From positions 1 to 58,422 of the forward strand of contig JAKFWO010000043.1 of NCBI GenBank assembly GCA_021731815.1: a DNA stretch of 58,422 nucleotides. The letters run 5' to 3'. Position numbers and translations under genes: made by a program. Positions 8,224 to 17,827 of this stretch are shown piece by piece (positions within the stretch are counted from its first letter, which is position 1; every line of letters begins with the position of its first letter). The notes under the pieces were generated by a model. The model saw only the letters and a program-made list of their open reading frames with translations. It made no database searches and was not told the DNA's origin. This DNA is from Hyphomonadaceae bacterium (GTDB lineage Bacteria; Pseudomonadota; Alphaproteobacteria; Caulobacterales; Aquidulcibacteraceae).

Positions 8224-10548
8224 CTATTCGGCGAGCTCCGGCTCCTCGGGTTCCTTCGCATTGCGGGAGGGGGGCTCGTTTTCGATGATCGTGAAAGTCA
8301 GCGCATCCTTGTTTTCCGGATCGGTGGCGATCTTGACGAGGCCGCCACGCTTCAGGCGCCCGAACAGCAATTCATCCGCCAGGGGCTTTTTGATATGCTC
8401 CTGAATCACGCGGCCAAGCGGCCTTGCGCCAAAGGCTTCGTCATAGCCGCGCTCGGCCAGCCAATCGGCGGCGGAATCGGAGATCTCGAAACTGACCTGC
8501 CGTTCGCCCAATTGCAGCTCGAGTTGCAACACGAATTTCTGCACCACCTGACGAATGATTTCGCGCGTGAGGCCCGAAAACGGAATGGTCGCATCCAGCC
8601 GGTTGCGGAATTCGGGTGTAAACAGGCGCTTGATTGCTTCCGCGTCCTCGCCCTCGCGTTTGCCGCGGCCGAAGCCCACCGATTCGCGCGCAGCATCCGC
8701 CGCCCCGGCATTGGTCGTCATGATAAGGATGACATTGCGGAAATCGACCTTCTTGGCGTTGGCATCGGTCAATTTGCCATGGTCCATGACCTGCAAAAGG
8801 ATGTTGAAAATGTCGGGATGGGCTTTCTCGATCTCGTCGAGCAGCAAGACGCAATGCGGGTGCTGATCGACGGCATCGGTCAGCTGCCCGCCCTGATCAT
8901 AGCCGACATAGCCGGGTGGTGCCCCGATCAGGCGCGACACGGTGTGACGCTCCATATACTCGCTCATGTCGAAACGGATCAGCTCGACGCCGGTGATCAA
9001 GGCCAATTGGCGCGCGACCTCGGTTTTTCCAACACCCGTGGGGCCCGAAAACAGATAGCAGCCGATCGGCTTGTTGGGTTCGCGCAAGCCTGCACGCGCG
9101 AGCTTGATGGCCGAAGCCAGCGCCTCGATGGCCTTGTCCTGACCGAACACGACGCGTTTGAGATCCGTCTCGAGCGAGCGCAGGGATTCGGCATCGTTAC
9201 GCGACATGTTTTTTGGGGGAATGCGCGCCATCCTGGCGAGCACGATCTCGACTTCCTTGAGGCCGATCACCTTGCGGCGCTTTGATTCCGGCAGCAATTT
9301 TTGCGAGGCCCCGGCCTCGTCAATCACATCAATCGCCTTGTCAGGTAATTTGCGGTCGCCAATATAGCGGGCCGATAATTCCACAGCCGCCTTGATGGCG
9401 TCCGCAGTATACCGGATCCCATGAAATTCCTCGTAATAGGATTTCAGTCCCTGAAGAATTTTGACTGCGTCCTCGACCGAAGGTTCATTGACATCGATCT
9501 TCTGGAACCGCCGCACAAGGGCGCGATCCTTTTCAAAGTGCTGGCGATATTCCTTATAGGTGGTCGATCCGATGCAGCGCAACTGACCCGATTGCAGGGC
9601 TGGCTTGAGCAAATTGGAGGCATCCATGGCCCCGCCGGAGGTTGCACCAGCCCCGATGACGGTGTGGATCTCGTCGATGAACAGGATCGCCTTGGGATGG
9701 TTTTCGAGCTCGCGGACCACTGCCTTCAGACGTTCCTCGAAATCGCCGCGATAGCGTGTGCCTGCCAGCAATGCGCCCATATCGAGCGAGAAAATCGTCG
9801 CGTCCTCAAGCACATCGGGCACGTCGCCCTCGATGATCTTCCGGCCAAGGCCTTCGGCGATGGCCGTCTTGCCGACCCCGGGATCACCGACGAGCAGCGG
9901 ATTATTTTTCTGGCGCCGGCACAGGATCTGGATGCAGCGCTCGACCTCGCTGGTTCGGCCGATCAAGGGATCCACGCGGCCCTTGCGGGCTTTCTCGTTC
10001 AAATTCACGCAATAGGCCTGCAGCGCCTCGCCGCCTGATTTCTGGGGAGGATCGGTCCGCTCCTCGCCTGCGCCCGTGCCGCGTGCCGGTTTCGAGGGGG
10101 AGGCACCCGGCTTCTTGGCCACGCCATGGCTGATGAATTGCACAGCGTCATAGCGGGTCATTTCCTGCTGGTTCAGGAAATAGACGGCATGGCTCTCGCG
10201 CTCGGCAAACAAGGCCACAATGACATTGGCACCGGTCACATCGTCGCGGCCCGAATTCTCAACATGCAGAATCGCCCGCTGCATCACCCGCTGGAAGCCG
10301 GCGGTGCGCCGCGCATCCGAGGGCTCGTCATCAGCGATATTGGCGAGCGTATTGTCCACGAAATGCGTGACATCGGCGCGCAATTTCTTGAGATCCACCC
10401 GGCAGGCTTCCATCACCTTCCTGGCGTCCTCGTCATCGAGCAGCGCCAGAAGAAGATGTTCGAGCGTCACATATTGATGACGCCGGCGCACGGCATGTGC
10501 GATGGCCCGCTGAACGGTCTCTTCCAGATTGCGGGTGAACGAAGCCAC
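8224..10548 (-). CDS. clpA: ATP-dependent Clp protease ATP-binding subunit ClpA
   Basis: AAA+ unfoldase that feeds substrates to ClpP, with the adaptor ClpS binding its N domain. Order of parts: Clp N domain (residues 1-145, LEHLLLALLDD), a variable linker with PSKPARGTGAGEE, the first AAA+ module (GDPGVGKT, then FIDEIHTVIGAG), the second module (GPTGVGKT, then LLDEIEKAH) and the D2-small domain. The 774 residues fit ClpA, and the lack of the long middle coiled coil excludes ClpB. I start at the GTG at 10548, since AAGGAG stands 6 nt before it. A charged Glu/Pro tail ends the protein. Confidence 0.96.
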   Translation of the reverse strand: MASFTRNLEETVQRAIAHAVRRRHQYVTLEHLLLALLDDEDARKVMEACRVDLKKLRADVTHFVDNTLANIADDEPSDARRTAGFQRVMQRAILHVENSGRDDVTGANVIVALFAERESHAVYFLNQQEMTRYDAVQFISHGVAKKPGASPSKPARGTGAGEERTDPPQKSGGEALQAYCVNLNEKARKGRVDPLIGRTSEVERCIQILCRRQKNNPLLVGDPGVGKTAIAEGLGRKIIEGDVPDVLEDATIFSLDMGALLAGTRYRGDFEERLKAVVRELENHPKAILFIDEIHTVIGAGATSGGAMDASNLLKPALQSGQLRCIGSTTYKEYRQHFEKDRALVRRFQKIDVNEPSVEDAVKILQGLKSYYEEFHGIRYTADAIKAAVELSARYIGDRKLPDKAIDVIDEAGASQKLLPESKRRKVIGLKEVEIVLARMARIPPKNMSRNDAESLRSLETDLKRVVFGQDKAIEALASAIKLARAGLREPNKPIGCYLFSGPTGVGKTEVARQLALITGVELIRFDMSEYMERHTVSRLIGAPPGYVGYDQGGQLTDAVDQHPHCVLLLDEIEKAHPDIFNILLQVMDHGKLTDANAKKVDFRNVILIMTTNAGAADAARESVGFGRGKREGEDAEAIKRLFTPEFRNRLDATIPFSGLTREIIRQVVQKFVLQLELQLGERQVSFEISDSAADWLAERGYDEAFGARPLGRVIQEHIKKPLADELLFGRLKRGGLVKIATDPENKDALTFTIIENEPPSRNAKEPEEPELAE

Positions 10549-10671
10549 GGGGCGCTCCTTTGTCGGGATATGCAACGGCCTGCGCGGTCAGGTCCGGCCA
10601 AATGTCACCCTGCCAACAGACAATATGGGCGGCATAAAGCCTTTCGCCAAGACACTCTGTCGCGAGACATG

Positions 10672-10701
10672 TCATCGCTGACAAACTCATCGCTGACAGA
10701 C
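10672..10701. repeat. 15-bp tandem duplication upstream of clpA
   Basis: TCATCGCTGACAAAC and TCATCGCTGACAGAC follow each other directly in the 276-bp clpS-clpA intergenic region. They differ at one base. This gap must hold the clpA promoter or leader, so the repeat could be regulatory, but a slippage origin is as likely. Confidence 0.8.
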
Positions 10702-10824
10702 AAGGCACAACCGCGCCGGATTTCATGCAGCTTAAACAAACCGGCGACGGTGCCAAGGGGGGAACACCGTCAAATCCGAGCCTGCGGGCGAATTGTTAAG
10801 ATATTGCGGCGGGGTGACGGAAAC

Positions 10825-11157
10825 TCAGTCCTTTTCCATCACACATTGCAGTGGATGCTCGTTCCGCCGGGCGAGGTCGAGCACCTGGGTGACCTTGGTC
10901 TCGGCGACCTCATAGGTAAACACCCCACAGACGCCAACACCATGCTGGTGGACATGCAGCATAATTCGCGTGGCATCTTCCCGCGATTTGTTGAAAAAGC
11001 GCTCGAGCACGTAAATGACGAATTCCATCGGCGTATAATCGTCGTTGAGCAACAATACCCGATAAAAAGCCGGCTTTTTCGTTTTGGGTTTGGTGCGCGT
11101 CGAGACCCCGGTGCCCGGATTCTCTTCGCCGTCATCTTTGAAAGGATCGTCGCTCAT
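10825..11157 (-). CDS. clpS: ATP-dependent Clp protease adaptor ClpS
   Basis: Small adaptor that binds N-degron substrates and docks on the ClpA N domain. The start at 11157 gives [15 protein letters not shown], a flexible acidic tail, followed by the conserved core [23 protein letters not shown], the helix with [23 protein letters not shown] and the C-terminal [15 protein letters not shown]. The pocket residues (DDYTPMEFV and H-x-x-G) are all present. The 110 residues are typical for alphaproteobacteria. clpA follows on the same strand after 276 bp. Confidence 0.96.
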   Translation of the reverse strand: MSDDPFKDDGEENPGTGVSTRTKPKTKKPAFYRVLLLNDDYTPMEFVIYVLERFFNKSREDATRIMLHVHQHGVGVCGVFTYEVAETKVTQVLDLARRNEHPLQCVMEKD

Positions 11158-11459
11158 GCCGATCGTCCATTCCCGGTGAAAAGGGAAGCGCACCGTGATT
11201 TTGCCATCCGGCACCTTTGCGACTTCGATATCGCGAATTTTTGTCTGTCGTGGTCTGCTACAGCACCCGTTTCCCGCAGCCCTCTAATGAATTACGCGGG
11301 TCAATGCAAGCATGGCTGAGCGGTGCGAGCGTTAACGGCTTCTTCCGGTGAAGCTGGCAATCCGCGCCAAGAGTGCAAAGCGACCTTAGCAGCACGCGGT
11401 ATATAGATGTCCCGGGATGCGCGAAACCGCGCGATCACTTTTCGGGGAGACCCACGGCC
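11158..11459. other. Divergent intergenic region clpS / response regulator
   Basis: No gene is visible. The region holds the two divergent promoters. On the plus strand a TATATA hexamer at about 11399-11404 could be the -10 element of the response regulator gene; I see no clear partner -35 box. No repeats or hairpins of note. Confidence 0.4.
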
Positions 11460-11894
11460 ATGACGATCAATTCTGCCAATCCCGGGTTTGCCGACGAAGA
11501 AGGCGGCTGGCCTCTCATCCTGGTCGTTGACGATGTCGAGGACAACCGACGAGTGCTGTCGCGCCGTCTGATGGCGGCGGGCTTTCGCTGCGAGACCTGT
11601 CCTGATGGCCCGAGCGCCATCGCGCGTCTGGCCGACGGCGTGCTGCCCGATGCCGTGCTCATGGATTACATGATGCCCGATATGTCGGGCGTGGATGCGG
11701 TGAAACTCCTGCGCGAAAGCTGGAGCATCGAGGATCTGCCGATCCTGATGGTTACCGCACGCGATGATGACCCGACCCTCGTGAAGAGCTTCAATGCCGG
11801 GGCCAATGATTACATCACCAAGCCGATTTCCTTTGCTATTCTCGTAGCACGCCTGAAATTTCATCTGCGCGCAAAATTGCCGAAAGTCGCCTGA
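11460..11894 (+). CDS. Single-domain response regulator
   Basis: A 144-residue protein with only a receiver domain. The acidic pocket is Asp24-Asp25 (LVVDDVEDNRR), the phospho-acceptor is Asp69 (LMDYMMPDMSG), and the switch and lysine residues are Thr99 (MVTARDDD) and Lys121 (YITKPISF). No DNA-binding or enzymatic output domain follows, so it should act by protein contact or as a phosphate shuttle, in the manner of CheY- or DivK-type proteins. GGGGAGA upstream of the ATG at 11460 supports the start. No kinase gene is adjacent, so its partner is unknown. Confidence 0.92.
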   Translation: MTINSANPGFADEEGGWPLILVVDDVEDNRRVLSRRLMAAGFRCETCPDGPSAIARLADGVLPDAVLMDYMMPDMSGVDAVKLLRESWSIEDLPILMVTARDDDPTLVKSFNAGANDYITKPISFAILVARLKFHLRAKLPKVA

Positions 11895-12069
11895 ACAGCC
11901 CCTTTTCGGGTGGCGGAAATTGGGCGTATAGAGATCGGGAGGCCATGGATGGCCCCCTGAAGGACTGATGAAATGTGGTCGTAAAATCGGCGCATTCCGC
12001 TTTTTCTATGGGGGATGTTTCGTAGTTGCCACGGCTGATTCCCTGGCCGTAGCGGGAACTGATATATCT

Positions 12070-12120
12070 CTGGCCAATTCTCTCTGGCCAATTCTCTCTG
12101 GCCAATTCTCTCTGGCCAAC
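12070..12120. repeat. 14-bp tandem array upstream of yqgE
   Basis: The unit CTGGCCAATTCTCT is repeated at 12070, 12084 and 12098, with a fourth partial unit at 12112-12120. Each unit holds the palindrome TGGCCA. The array ends about 30 bp before the yqgE start, in the leader or promoter region, so copy number could influence expression. Confidence 0.95.
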
Positions 12121-12151
12121 CGAATTGCCCCCCCGGAAAGGAGCCCCGCTG

Positions 12152-12712
12152 ATGAGCGATTTTCTGACCGGCCGGGTGCTGATCGCCTCCCCCTGGATCG
12201 GGGACCCGCGATTCGAACAAAGCCTGATCCTGCTGTGCAAACATTCCGATGAAGGCGCGCTCGGAATTGTCGTCAACAAGCCCCTCGAGGGGGTGACGCT
12301 TCCGGAAATTCTCGAGCAATTGGATATTCGACCCGTGGGCGGGCTGTCGGATCGCCGGGTGCTCAATGGCGGCCCGATCAATCGCGATCGCGGCTTCGTT
12401 CTGCACAGCGATGATTATTATCTCGAGGAATCCACCCATCAGGTCGTTCCGGGGATCAATCTCACCGCCACACGCGAAGTGTTGTCGGCCATTGCGCGCG
12501 AAGGTGCACCGCGCCAATCGGCACTTGCACTCGGCTATGCCAGCTGGTTTGGCGGGCAATTGGAAAGCGAACTCGAACAGAATGCCTGGCTGATCGGTGC
12601 GGCCGATTCCGGGTTGGTCTTTGGCCCTGAGCATGAGCAGAAATGGCTGCGCGCGCTCGACCGGATCGGCGTCGATCCCATGCGCTATTCCTCCGAAGCG
12701 GGTCATTGCTGA
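12152..12712 (+). CDS. YqgE/AlgH family protein (UPF0301)
   Basis: A 186-residue member of the UPF0301 (YqgE/AlgH) family, whose biochemical role is not settled. Diagnostic segments are LIASPWIGDPRFEQSLILLCKH at the N terminus, ALGIVVNKPL, GGPINRDRGFVLH and ALGYASWFGGQLESEL with NAWL after it. The start at 12152 has AAAGGAG at good spacing. In many proteobacteria this gene stands next to ruvX/yqgF, but here it stands alone between two tandem arrays and a strong terminator. Confidence 0.93.
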   Translation: MSDFLTGRVLIASPWIGDPRFEQSLILLCKHSDEGALGIVVNKPLEGVTLPEILEQLDIRPVGGLSDRRVLNGGPINRDRGFVLHSDDYYLEESTHQVVPGINLTATREVLSAIAREGAPRQSALALGYASWFGGQLESELEQNAWLIGAADSGLVFGPEHEQKWLRALDRIGVDPMRYSSEAGHC

Positions 12713-12725
12713 TCGTTCGGCGCCG

Positions 12726-12779
12726 ACCTTCCAGACCGGACCTTCCAGATCGGACCTTCCAGGCGGACCTTCCAGGCGG
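12726..12779. repeat. 13-14 bp tandem array downstream of yqgE
   Basis: Four units starting with ACCTTCCAG: two of 14 bp (ending ACCGG and ATCGG) and two of 13 bp (ending GCGG). The array starts 13 bp after the yqgE stop and lies before the terminator. Its sequence is unrelated to the array upstream of the same gene. Confidence 0.93.
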
Positions 12780-12801
12780 AATTACGGGTTTCTGAATTGA
12801 C

Positions 12802-12834
12802 AAACAGCCGGTGGCAGATGCCACCGGCTGTTTT
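12802..12834. terminator. Bidirectional intrinsic terminator, yqgE / permease
   Basis: A perfect 15-bp inverted repeat: the left arm at 12802-12816 ends in CCGGTGGCA, and the right arm at 12819-12833 begins TGCCACCGG. The effective loop is 4 nt. The arms end in TTT on one strand and in AAA at the other side, so it can work for both convergent genes. It is the clearest intrinsic terminator in the window. Confidence 0.9.
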
Positions 12835-12863
12835 CGTTCGCGGCGTTTTCGTATGGTCCGGGC

Positions 12864-14429
12864 CTATTCCGATGGCGCGATCCGGGATGTCCCCATCCGG
12901 CGTTCCTTGCCCAGATGGGAATGGTGCATCGAATAGCCGAAATAGATCAGCATCCCGATTGCCAGATAGGCGGCGAAGAACTGCGCCGTGGTAAAGCGCA
13001 GCCCAAAGAACGCCCGGGATTCGGGGTCGGCAAACAGCTCGAACAACAGCCAGCCGCACATCAGGGCACCGGCAGGAGCGACAATCCAGAACAGGGGTGC
13101 CCTGAACGGTCGCGCCATGTCCGGACGTGCTACCCGAAGATAGAGCACGGTGAAACAGACCATCGCAAATGCCATCAGCGAGCCGACATTGGTAAGATTG
13201 GAGAGCGCGTCGAGCGAAAGGAATCCCGCCGCCAGCGACACCGCAAAGCCGACCACCAAAGTATTGATCCAGGGCGTCCGGAATTTGGAATGAACAGTAG
13301 AAAATGCGCGCGGCAGCAGGCCGTCGCGCGCCATGGTGAAAAAGATCCGGGTCTGGCCGAACAACAGCACCAGCATGACCGAAGACAGGCCGGCAATGGC
13401 ACCGATTTTCACGGCAATTGCGAACCAGGGCATGTTCATGCGGTCGACTGCCTTGGCGATCGGGGCGGCGACATCGAGCTCGGTATAGGGCACGATACCG
13501 ACCATCACGCCCGCAGTCAGAATGTAGAGCAGCGTGCAGATGATCAGCGAGCCAATGATGCCAATCGGCATGTCGCGCTTGGGATTGCGTGATTCCGCGC
13601 CCGCGGTCGATACAGCCTCAAAGCCCAGATAGGCGAAGAAGATGACTGAAGCGCCCGAAATCAGCCCTCGAAAGCCATAGCGCCCCTGTTCGTCGGCACT
13701 GCCCTCGATCCGTTCCGGGATGACCGGGTTCCAGTTCTCCGGATTGACGAAAAACGCGCCGATCACGATGAAGGCGATGATCACAGTGAGCTTGATTGCA
13801 ACAATGACATTGTTGGCGGCCGCCGATTCCGAGACGCCGACGACGAGGATCATGGTCACCACCAGAATGCCGAGCAGCGCCGGCAGATTGATGATCCCGG
13901 TGCCAATGACCTCGCCCGCCTTGTTCTTGATCATTTCACCTGGCGCACCGAGCAATTCGGGCGGCAATTGGATATGGAGATTTTCTGAAAGCAGGCTCGA
14001 CACATAGCCCGACCAGCCCACGGCCACGGTCGAAGCCGCGAGGCCATATTCCAGCAACAACAACAGGCCCATGACCCAGGCGACGATTTCGCCCATGGAG
14101 ACATAGGAATAGGAATAGGCCGATCCCGAAACCGGCAAGGCCGCCGCGAGTTCGGCGTAGCACAGGGCGACAAAACCGCACAAAACGCCGGTAATGACGA
14201 AGGAGAGCACGATACCCGGCCCCGCATGCTGGGCGGCGGCCTGTCCCGTGAGGACGAAAATCCCTGTGCCGATGATGCAGCCAATGCCCAGAAGGATGAG
14301 ATTCCATGGCCCGAGGGTGCGCTTCAGCCCGCCATGTTCGGTTTCAGCCTGCACCTGTTCGATCGATTTGCGCAGGAACAGCCGGCCAAGCCCGCCGCCT
14401 TCGTTCCCGCCCCTTTGGACATCGGTCAT
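12864..14429 (-). CDS. APC-superfamily amino acid permease
   Basis: A 521-residue polytopic protein with about 12-14 hydrophobic helices. The first helix carries GIGCIIGTGIFVLTGQAA, the glycine-rich substrate loop of the APC superfamily, and helix 6 has the usual FFAYLGFEAVSTAGAES signature. The overall pattern fits the cationic amino acid transporter (CAT, YfnA-like) branch rather than gamma-aminobutyrate or APA antiporters. The N terminus is cytoplasmic (MTDVQRGGNEGG, then KSIEQVQAE). It is a single-gene unit that ends at the shared terminator with yqgE. The exact substrate cannot be assigned. Confidence 0.9.
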   Translation of the reverse strand: MTDVQRGGNEGGGLGRLFLRKSIEQVQAETEHGGLKRTLGPWNLILLGIGCIIGTGIFVLTGQAAAQHAGPGIVLSFVITGVLCGFVALCYAELAAALPVSGSAYSYSYVSMGEIVAWVMGLLLLLEYGLAASTVAVGWSGYVSSLLSENLHIQLPPELLGAPGEMIKNKAGEVIGTGIINLPALLGILVVTMILVVGVSESAAANNVIVAIKLTVIIAFIVIGAFFVNPENWNPVIPERIEGSADEQGRYGFRGLISGASVIFFAYLGFEAVSTAGAESRNPKRDMPIGIIGSLIICTLLYILTAGVMVGIVPYTELDVAAPIAKAVDRMNMPWFAIAVKIGAIAGLSSVMLVLLFGQTRIFFTMARDGLLPRAFSTVHSKFRTPWINTLVVGFAVSLAAGFLSLDALSNLTNVGSLMAFAMVCFTVLYLRVARPDMARPFRAPLFWIVAPAGALMCGWLLFELFADPESRAFFGLRFTTAQFFAAYLAIGMLIYFGYSMHHSHLGKERRMGTSRIAPSE

Positions 14430-14568
14430 CTTCTTGTTTCTCCAGATATTTCGCAGGACATTCGCCTCTGCCCCTCGTGACTGAGGGCTCCCCTATCCTC
14501 TCACGATAGCTGCGGATCCGGGGGGCGGCAATCCTTCCCACCGGGTCAATTCCAGCAAAAGACCGGAT

Positions 14569-15411
14569 TTATCCCGAAAATTCGTGGATTTGTGCCCGAA
14601 TTTCGGCCGGGCTCGCCCCCGCCCTGCGCAATGCGCGCAGACCCGTCGCGCCATCGCGCTTGGAAAGCTTGCGACCGGTAACGGGATCAGGGATGAGCTT
14701 ATGGAAGCGATAGATTGGCACCGGTAATCCCAGCAAAGTCTGCAACAGACAGTGCAGATGGGTGGCCTCGCGCAGATCCTCCCCGCGAATGACATGCGTT
14801 ATGCCCTGAAGCGCGTCGTCGCACACGACCGCCAGATGATAGCTTGCCGGGCTGTCCTTGCGGGCAAGAATCGCATCGCCCAGCCGCCCGGGCTCGGCCG
14901 GGTGGAATATTCGCTCAATTCCTTCCCGTGACACGCGTTCTTCGACAAAGCCGAGCCCCTGCCATCCGGTTTGCAGTGCCGATCGCGCTGCCGCGAGCAA
15001 GAGCCGCCAGGCGATTGGAGATTCTGAAAGGGACTCCGCAGTGACCGCCTCCATCGAATCGATCCACTCGCCGGCACTCCCCTCCCCTGCCATGGCCTTC
15101 CGGCGGGAGCGGCGGCTGGGATAGACCAGGCCCTGGTCATGGAGTTTTTGCAGTGCCGCGCGGTAATCGCTGAAATGCTCCGATTGTCGCCGCACGGGGA
15201 TTTCCCATTCCACGCCGAGCCAGGCGAGGTCTTCAAGGATTGCGGCCTCGAATTCGGGTCGGCTGCGGGTCTGGTCCACATCCTCGATGCGCAGGAGAAA
15301 ACGTCCACCGGCGGCGCTCGCTGCATCAAAGGCCGTCAGCGCAGAGAGCGCATGGCCGAGATGGAGAAACCCCGTCGGCGACGGCGCAAATCGCGTGACA
15401 AATGCGCTCAC
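14569..15411 (-). CDS. gluQ: Glutamyl-queuosine tRNA(Asp) synthetase
   Basis: A truncated glutamyl-tRNA synthetase paralogue that attaches glutamate to queuosine 34 of tRNA(Asp). The class I signature is FAPSPTGFLHLGHALSA (HIGH-like), and the KMSKS-like motif is KLSKRDGAT. The 280 residues lack the anticodon-binding domain, which separates it from GltX. It opens with a GTG at 15411 that overlaps the ynjD stop by 4 nt (GTGA), so it is translated with the ABC transporter genes. A link between that transporter and queuosine chemistry is not established. Confidence 0.94.
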   Translation of the reverse strand: MSAFVTRFAPSPTGFLHLGHALSALTAFDAASAAGGRFLLRIEDVDQTRSRPEFEAAILEDLAWLGVEWEIPVRRQSEHFSDYRAALQKLHDQGLVYPSRRSRRKAMAGEGSAGEWIDSMEAVTAESLSESPIAWRLLLAAARSALQTGWQGLGFVEERVSREGIERIFHPAEPGRLGDAILARKDSPASYHLAVVCDDALQGITHVIRGEDLREATHLHCLLQTLLGLPVPIYRFHKLIPDPVTGRKLSKRDGATGLRALRRAGASPAEIRAQIHEFSG

Positions 15412-16118
15412 CCCGGTCGCTCCGGCCCGTTGACCCCCTGAAGCGTGATGACCGGACCGCCAGCCGCTTCAGCATCGGCAGCATCATGGGTGACAAGGAT
15501 TGCCGGAAGCCCGCTGCCTGCAATGGCATCGAACACGAACCGGCGAATCTGGGCGCGCAGATCGGTGTCGAGCCGGGAAAAGGGTTCATCGAGCAGGATC
15601 GCACGCGGCTCGGCCAGCAGCGCCCGGAACAGGGCCACCCGCGCCCGCTCTCCTCCCGAAAGGGTCCCCGGGTCGCGTTTTTCGAAGCCCGGAAGCCCGG
15701 CTTTTTCCAGCGCATCGGCGATTGCTTTTCGCCGTGCTTCGCCGCGGAAGCGACGCGACAATCCGAAGCCGAGATTTTGCTCGACCGACAAATGCGGAAA
15801 CAAGGCGGCGTCCTGTAACAACAGGCCGATCCGGCGATTTTCAGGCGGGCGTTGCGTGATATCCTCGCCATCGAGAAACACCCGGCCCGAAGCCGTCACT
15901 CCCGGTGACAAAACACCCGAAAGAAAGGCCAGCAATGTCGATTTGCCCACTCCCGACGGGCCCATCAGGCTGACGATTTCTCCGGGCCCGGCATGAAATT
16001 CCACCGCCGGAAACAGGATTCGGCCATCGATTCTGAATTCCAGGCTACATGCATGCAATCCCGTGCGCGGAATTTCGTTCGCCCCGATTTCGCAAATATC
16101 CGGATCATGACCTGTCAC
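15408..16118 (-). CDS. ynjD: YnjD-type ABC transporter ATPase
   Basis: A 236-residue ABC ATPase. Walker A is GPSGVGKST, the Q loop is LLQDAALFPHL, the signature is LSGGERARVALFRALL, Walker B is ILLDEPFSRLD and the switch His is in VTHDAADA. I start at the GTG at 16118, which forms a GTGA overlap with the ynjC stop and has GGAG 7 nt upstream. Similar to the short ATPases of thiamin and ferric transporters. Together with the two neighbouring genes it matches the YnjBCD arrangement. The substrate is unknown. Confidence 0.9.
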   Translation of the reverse strand: MTGHDPDICEIGANEIPRTGLHACSLEFRIDGRILFPAVEFHAGPGEIVSLMGPSGVGKSTLLAFLSGVLSPGVTASGRVFLDGEDITQRPPENRRIGLLLQDAALFPHLSVEQNLGFGLSRRFRGEARRKAIADALEKAGLPGFEKRDPGTLSGGERARVALFRALLAEPRAILLDEPFSRLDTDLRAQIRRFVFDAIAGSGLPAILVTHDAADAEAAGGPVITLQGVNGPERPG

Positions 16119-17827
16119 GCTGTCGCTCCATTGAGTCCGGACCGGTTGCGCAGCAGCCATTTCGGAGCAAGCGCACTCCCCTCCACCGCAATCAGCGGCA
16201 ACACCATCATGGCCAGTGCCAGCGCTCCGAGGAGCCGCCGGTCACCCGATTGCGACAAGGCAATGCTCTCGGTAGCCAAGGTTGTGATGCGCCCGCCCCC
16301 TGCCAGCAAAGTAGGCAGATAGAGCGATGCCGATACCAGCGCCGCGATACCGAAGCCCGCGAGAATGGGGGCGGCGAGGCCGGGGATCTTTACCCGAAAA
16401 AATGCCCCCCAGCGTCCCGCACCCAGAAGTCTCGCTGAAATCACCAGCCCCTCGTTGAAGTTCCGGAAGGGGCCCGCAACAATCAACCAGCAATAGGGTA
16501 TCGTGAATAACAAATGGGCCCATAACACGGTCAGCCAATGACCATCGAGCCGAAGGGCCGCCCAGAACCCGCTCAGGCCGAACATCAGACTGATATCCGG
16601 AATCACCAGCGGGACAAACATCAATGCGTGCAGGGTGACCGCGAGCCGGCGGTGATTGTGGCTGGCTTCGAGAGCGGCCAGCACCCAGAGTGTTGATACG
16701 ACCGCCGAAGCCAGCGCCAGCCCCGCGCTGGTGCCTGCCGCCGGCGCGATGGCGCTCAGCGCGCCCCCGAAAATATCGAGGCTGAATCCGCCAGGCCAGT
16801 CGTCGGGGAAGCGCCAATGACTGGCAAAAGCGTTCAGTCCGAGGCCAAACAGCCCGGTCGTGGTCAGTGTCAGCGTGAGGACACCAAGCCCGGCCCCGGT
16901 GCGCATCGCGCCATCCACCGGGCCGGTGCGCCGCCCGCTCGCTGCGCCATAATGGATGAAGGCTGCAAAGCCCTTTTCGCCCAGCCACCAGATCGCAAAA
17001 CCAAGCGCCGTCAGGGCCACGAGCACCAGCGCGCCCGCCGCCAGCGGAAAGCGCGCACCCAGATCGGAATCATTGAACCATTGCAAAAGCCGCACCGACA
17101 GGATGGGTGCCGGGCTTGAGCCAAGCACCAGCGCCTGATCGACCGAGGAAATGGCATAAGCGAGCGCGACATAGACCGGAAAGCGCAGGCGTGTGGCCAA
17201 TTGGGGAGTGACAACCAAAGTGAAGGCGCGCAATGGCCCATATCCCATGGAGGCTGCGGCATGGAGCGCCGGGCGCGGATTGATCGGACCCAATTGGGCA
17301 ATCGCCAGGCCCAGCAGAAACGGAAATTCCTTCACCGCAAGGCCGGCAATGAGAGCGAGACCCCAGGGATCCTGTGGGAACAGATAATCAGGCGGGCTGG
17401 TCCAGCCGGTAGCCCAGGGCGACAGCCAGCGCATCATCAGCCCGGATGGCGTGAACAGGAAGGCGATCGACAAGGCGATGGCCACATGGGGGGCAACGAG
17501 AATGAGCCGGCTCTGCCACGCCAGCGGCGCAAACCAGCGGCTGGTATAAAATGCGGCGAGCGTGGAATGCGTGAGGATGACTGCCAGAAAGGTTGCCGAA
17601 AGACCGACATAAAGGCTCTGCCCCATCGCCCTGAAAATGCCCGGCGCGGTGAAAAACCGCACGAAGGGATCGAGACTCAGTTCCGTTCCACCGAGCGTCG
17701 GCAAAAACCCGAAGGCGGGGGCAAGAACCCCCGCGGCGGCGATGGCCAAAGTCCCTCCCAGCACAATTGCGAGGCCATAGCCCGGCCAATCCCCCGCGAG
17801 GCCGGCCCTGCGACTAGTTTGCGCCAT
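16115..17827 (-). CDS. ynjC: YnjC-type ABC transporter permease, two fused domains
   Basis: A 570-residue inner membrane protein with two BPD-type permease domains in tandem. EAA-like loops can be seen after HAAASMGYGPLRAFTLVV in the first half and SARLLGAGRWGAFFRVKIPGLAAP in the second. About twelve hydrophobic helices are visible. A single fused permease with one ATPase and one periplasmic protein is the layout of YnjBCD and ThiBPQ. The ATG at 17827 overlaps the ynjB stop by 14 nt. Confidence 0.92.
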   Translation of the reverse strand: MAQTSRRAGLAGDWPGYGLAIVLGGTLAIAAAGVLAPAFGFLPTLGGTELSLDPFVRFFTAPGIFRAMGQSLYVGLSATFLAVILTHSTLAAFYTSRWFAPLAWQSRLILVAPHVAIALSIAFLFTPSGLMMRWLSPWATGWTSPPDYLFPQDPWGLALIAGLAVKEFPFLLGLAIAQLGPINPRPALHAAASMGYGPLRAFTLVVTPQLATRLRFPVYVALAYAISSVDQALVLGSSPAPILSVRLLQWFNDSDLGARFPLAAGALVLVALTALGFAIWWLGEKGFAAFIHYGAASGRRTGPVDGAMRTGAGLGVLTLTLTTTGLFGLGLNAFASHWRFPDDWPGGFSLDIFGGALSAIAPAAGTSAGLALASAVVSTLWVLAALEASHNHRRLAVTLHALMFVPLVIPDISLMFGLSGFWAALRLDGHWLTVLWAHLLFTIPYCWLIVAGPFRNFNEGLVISARLLGAGRWGAFFRVKIPGLAAPILAGFGIAALVSASLYLPTLLAGGGRITTLATESIALSQSGDRRLLGALALAMMVLPLIAVEGSALAPKWLLRNRSGLNGATA

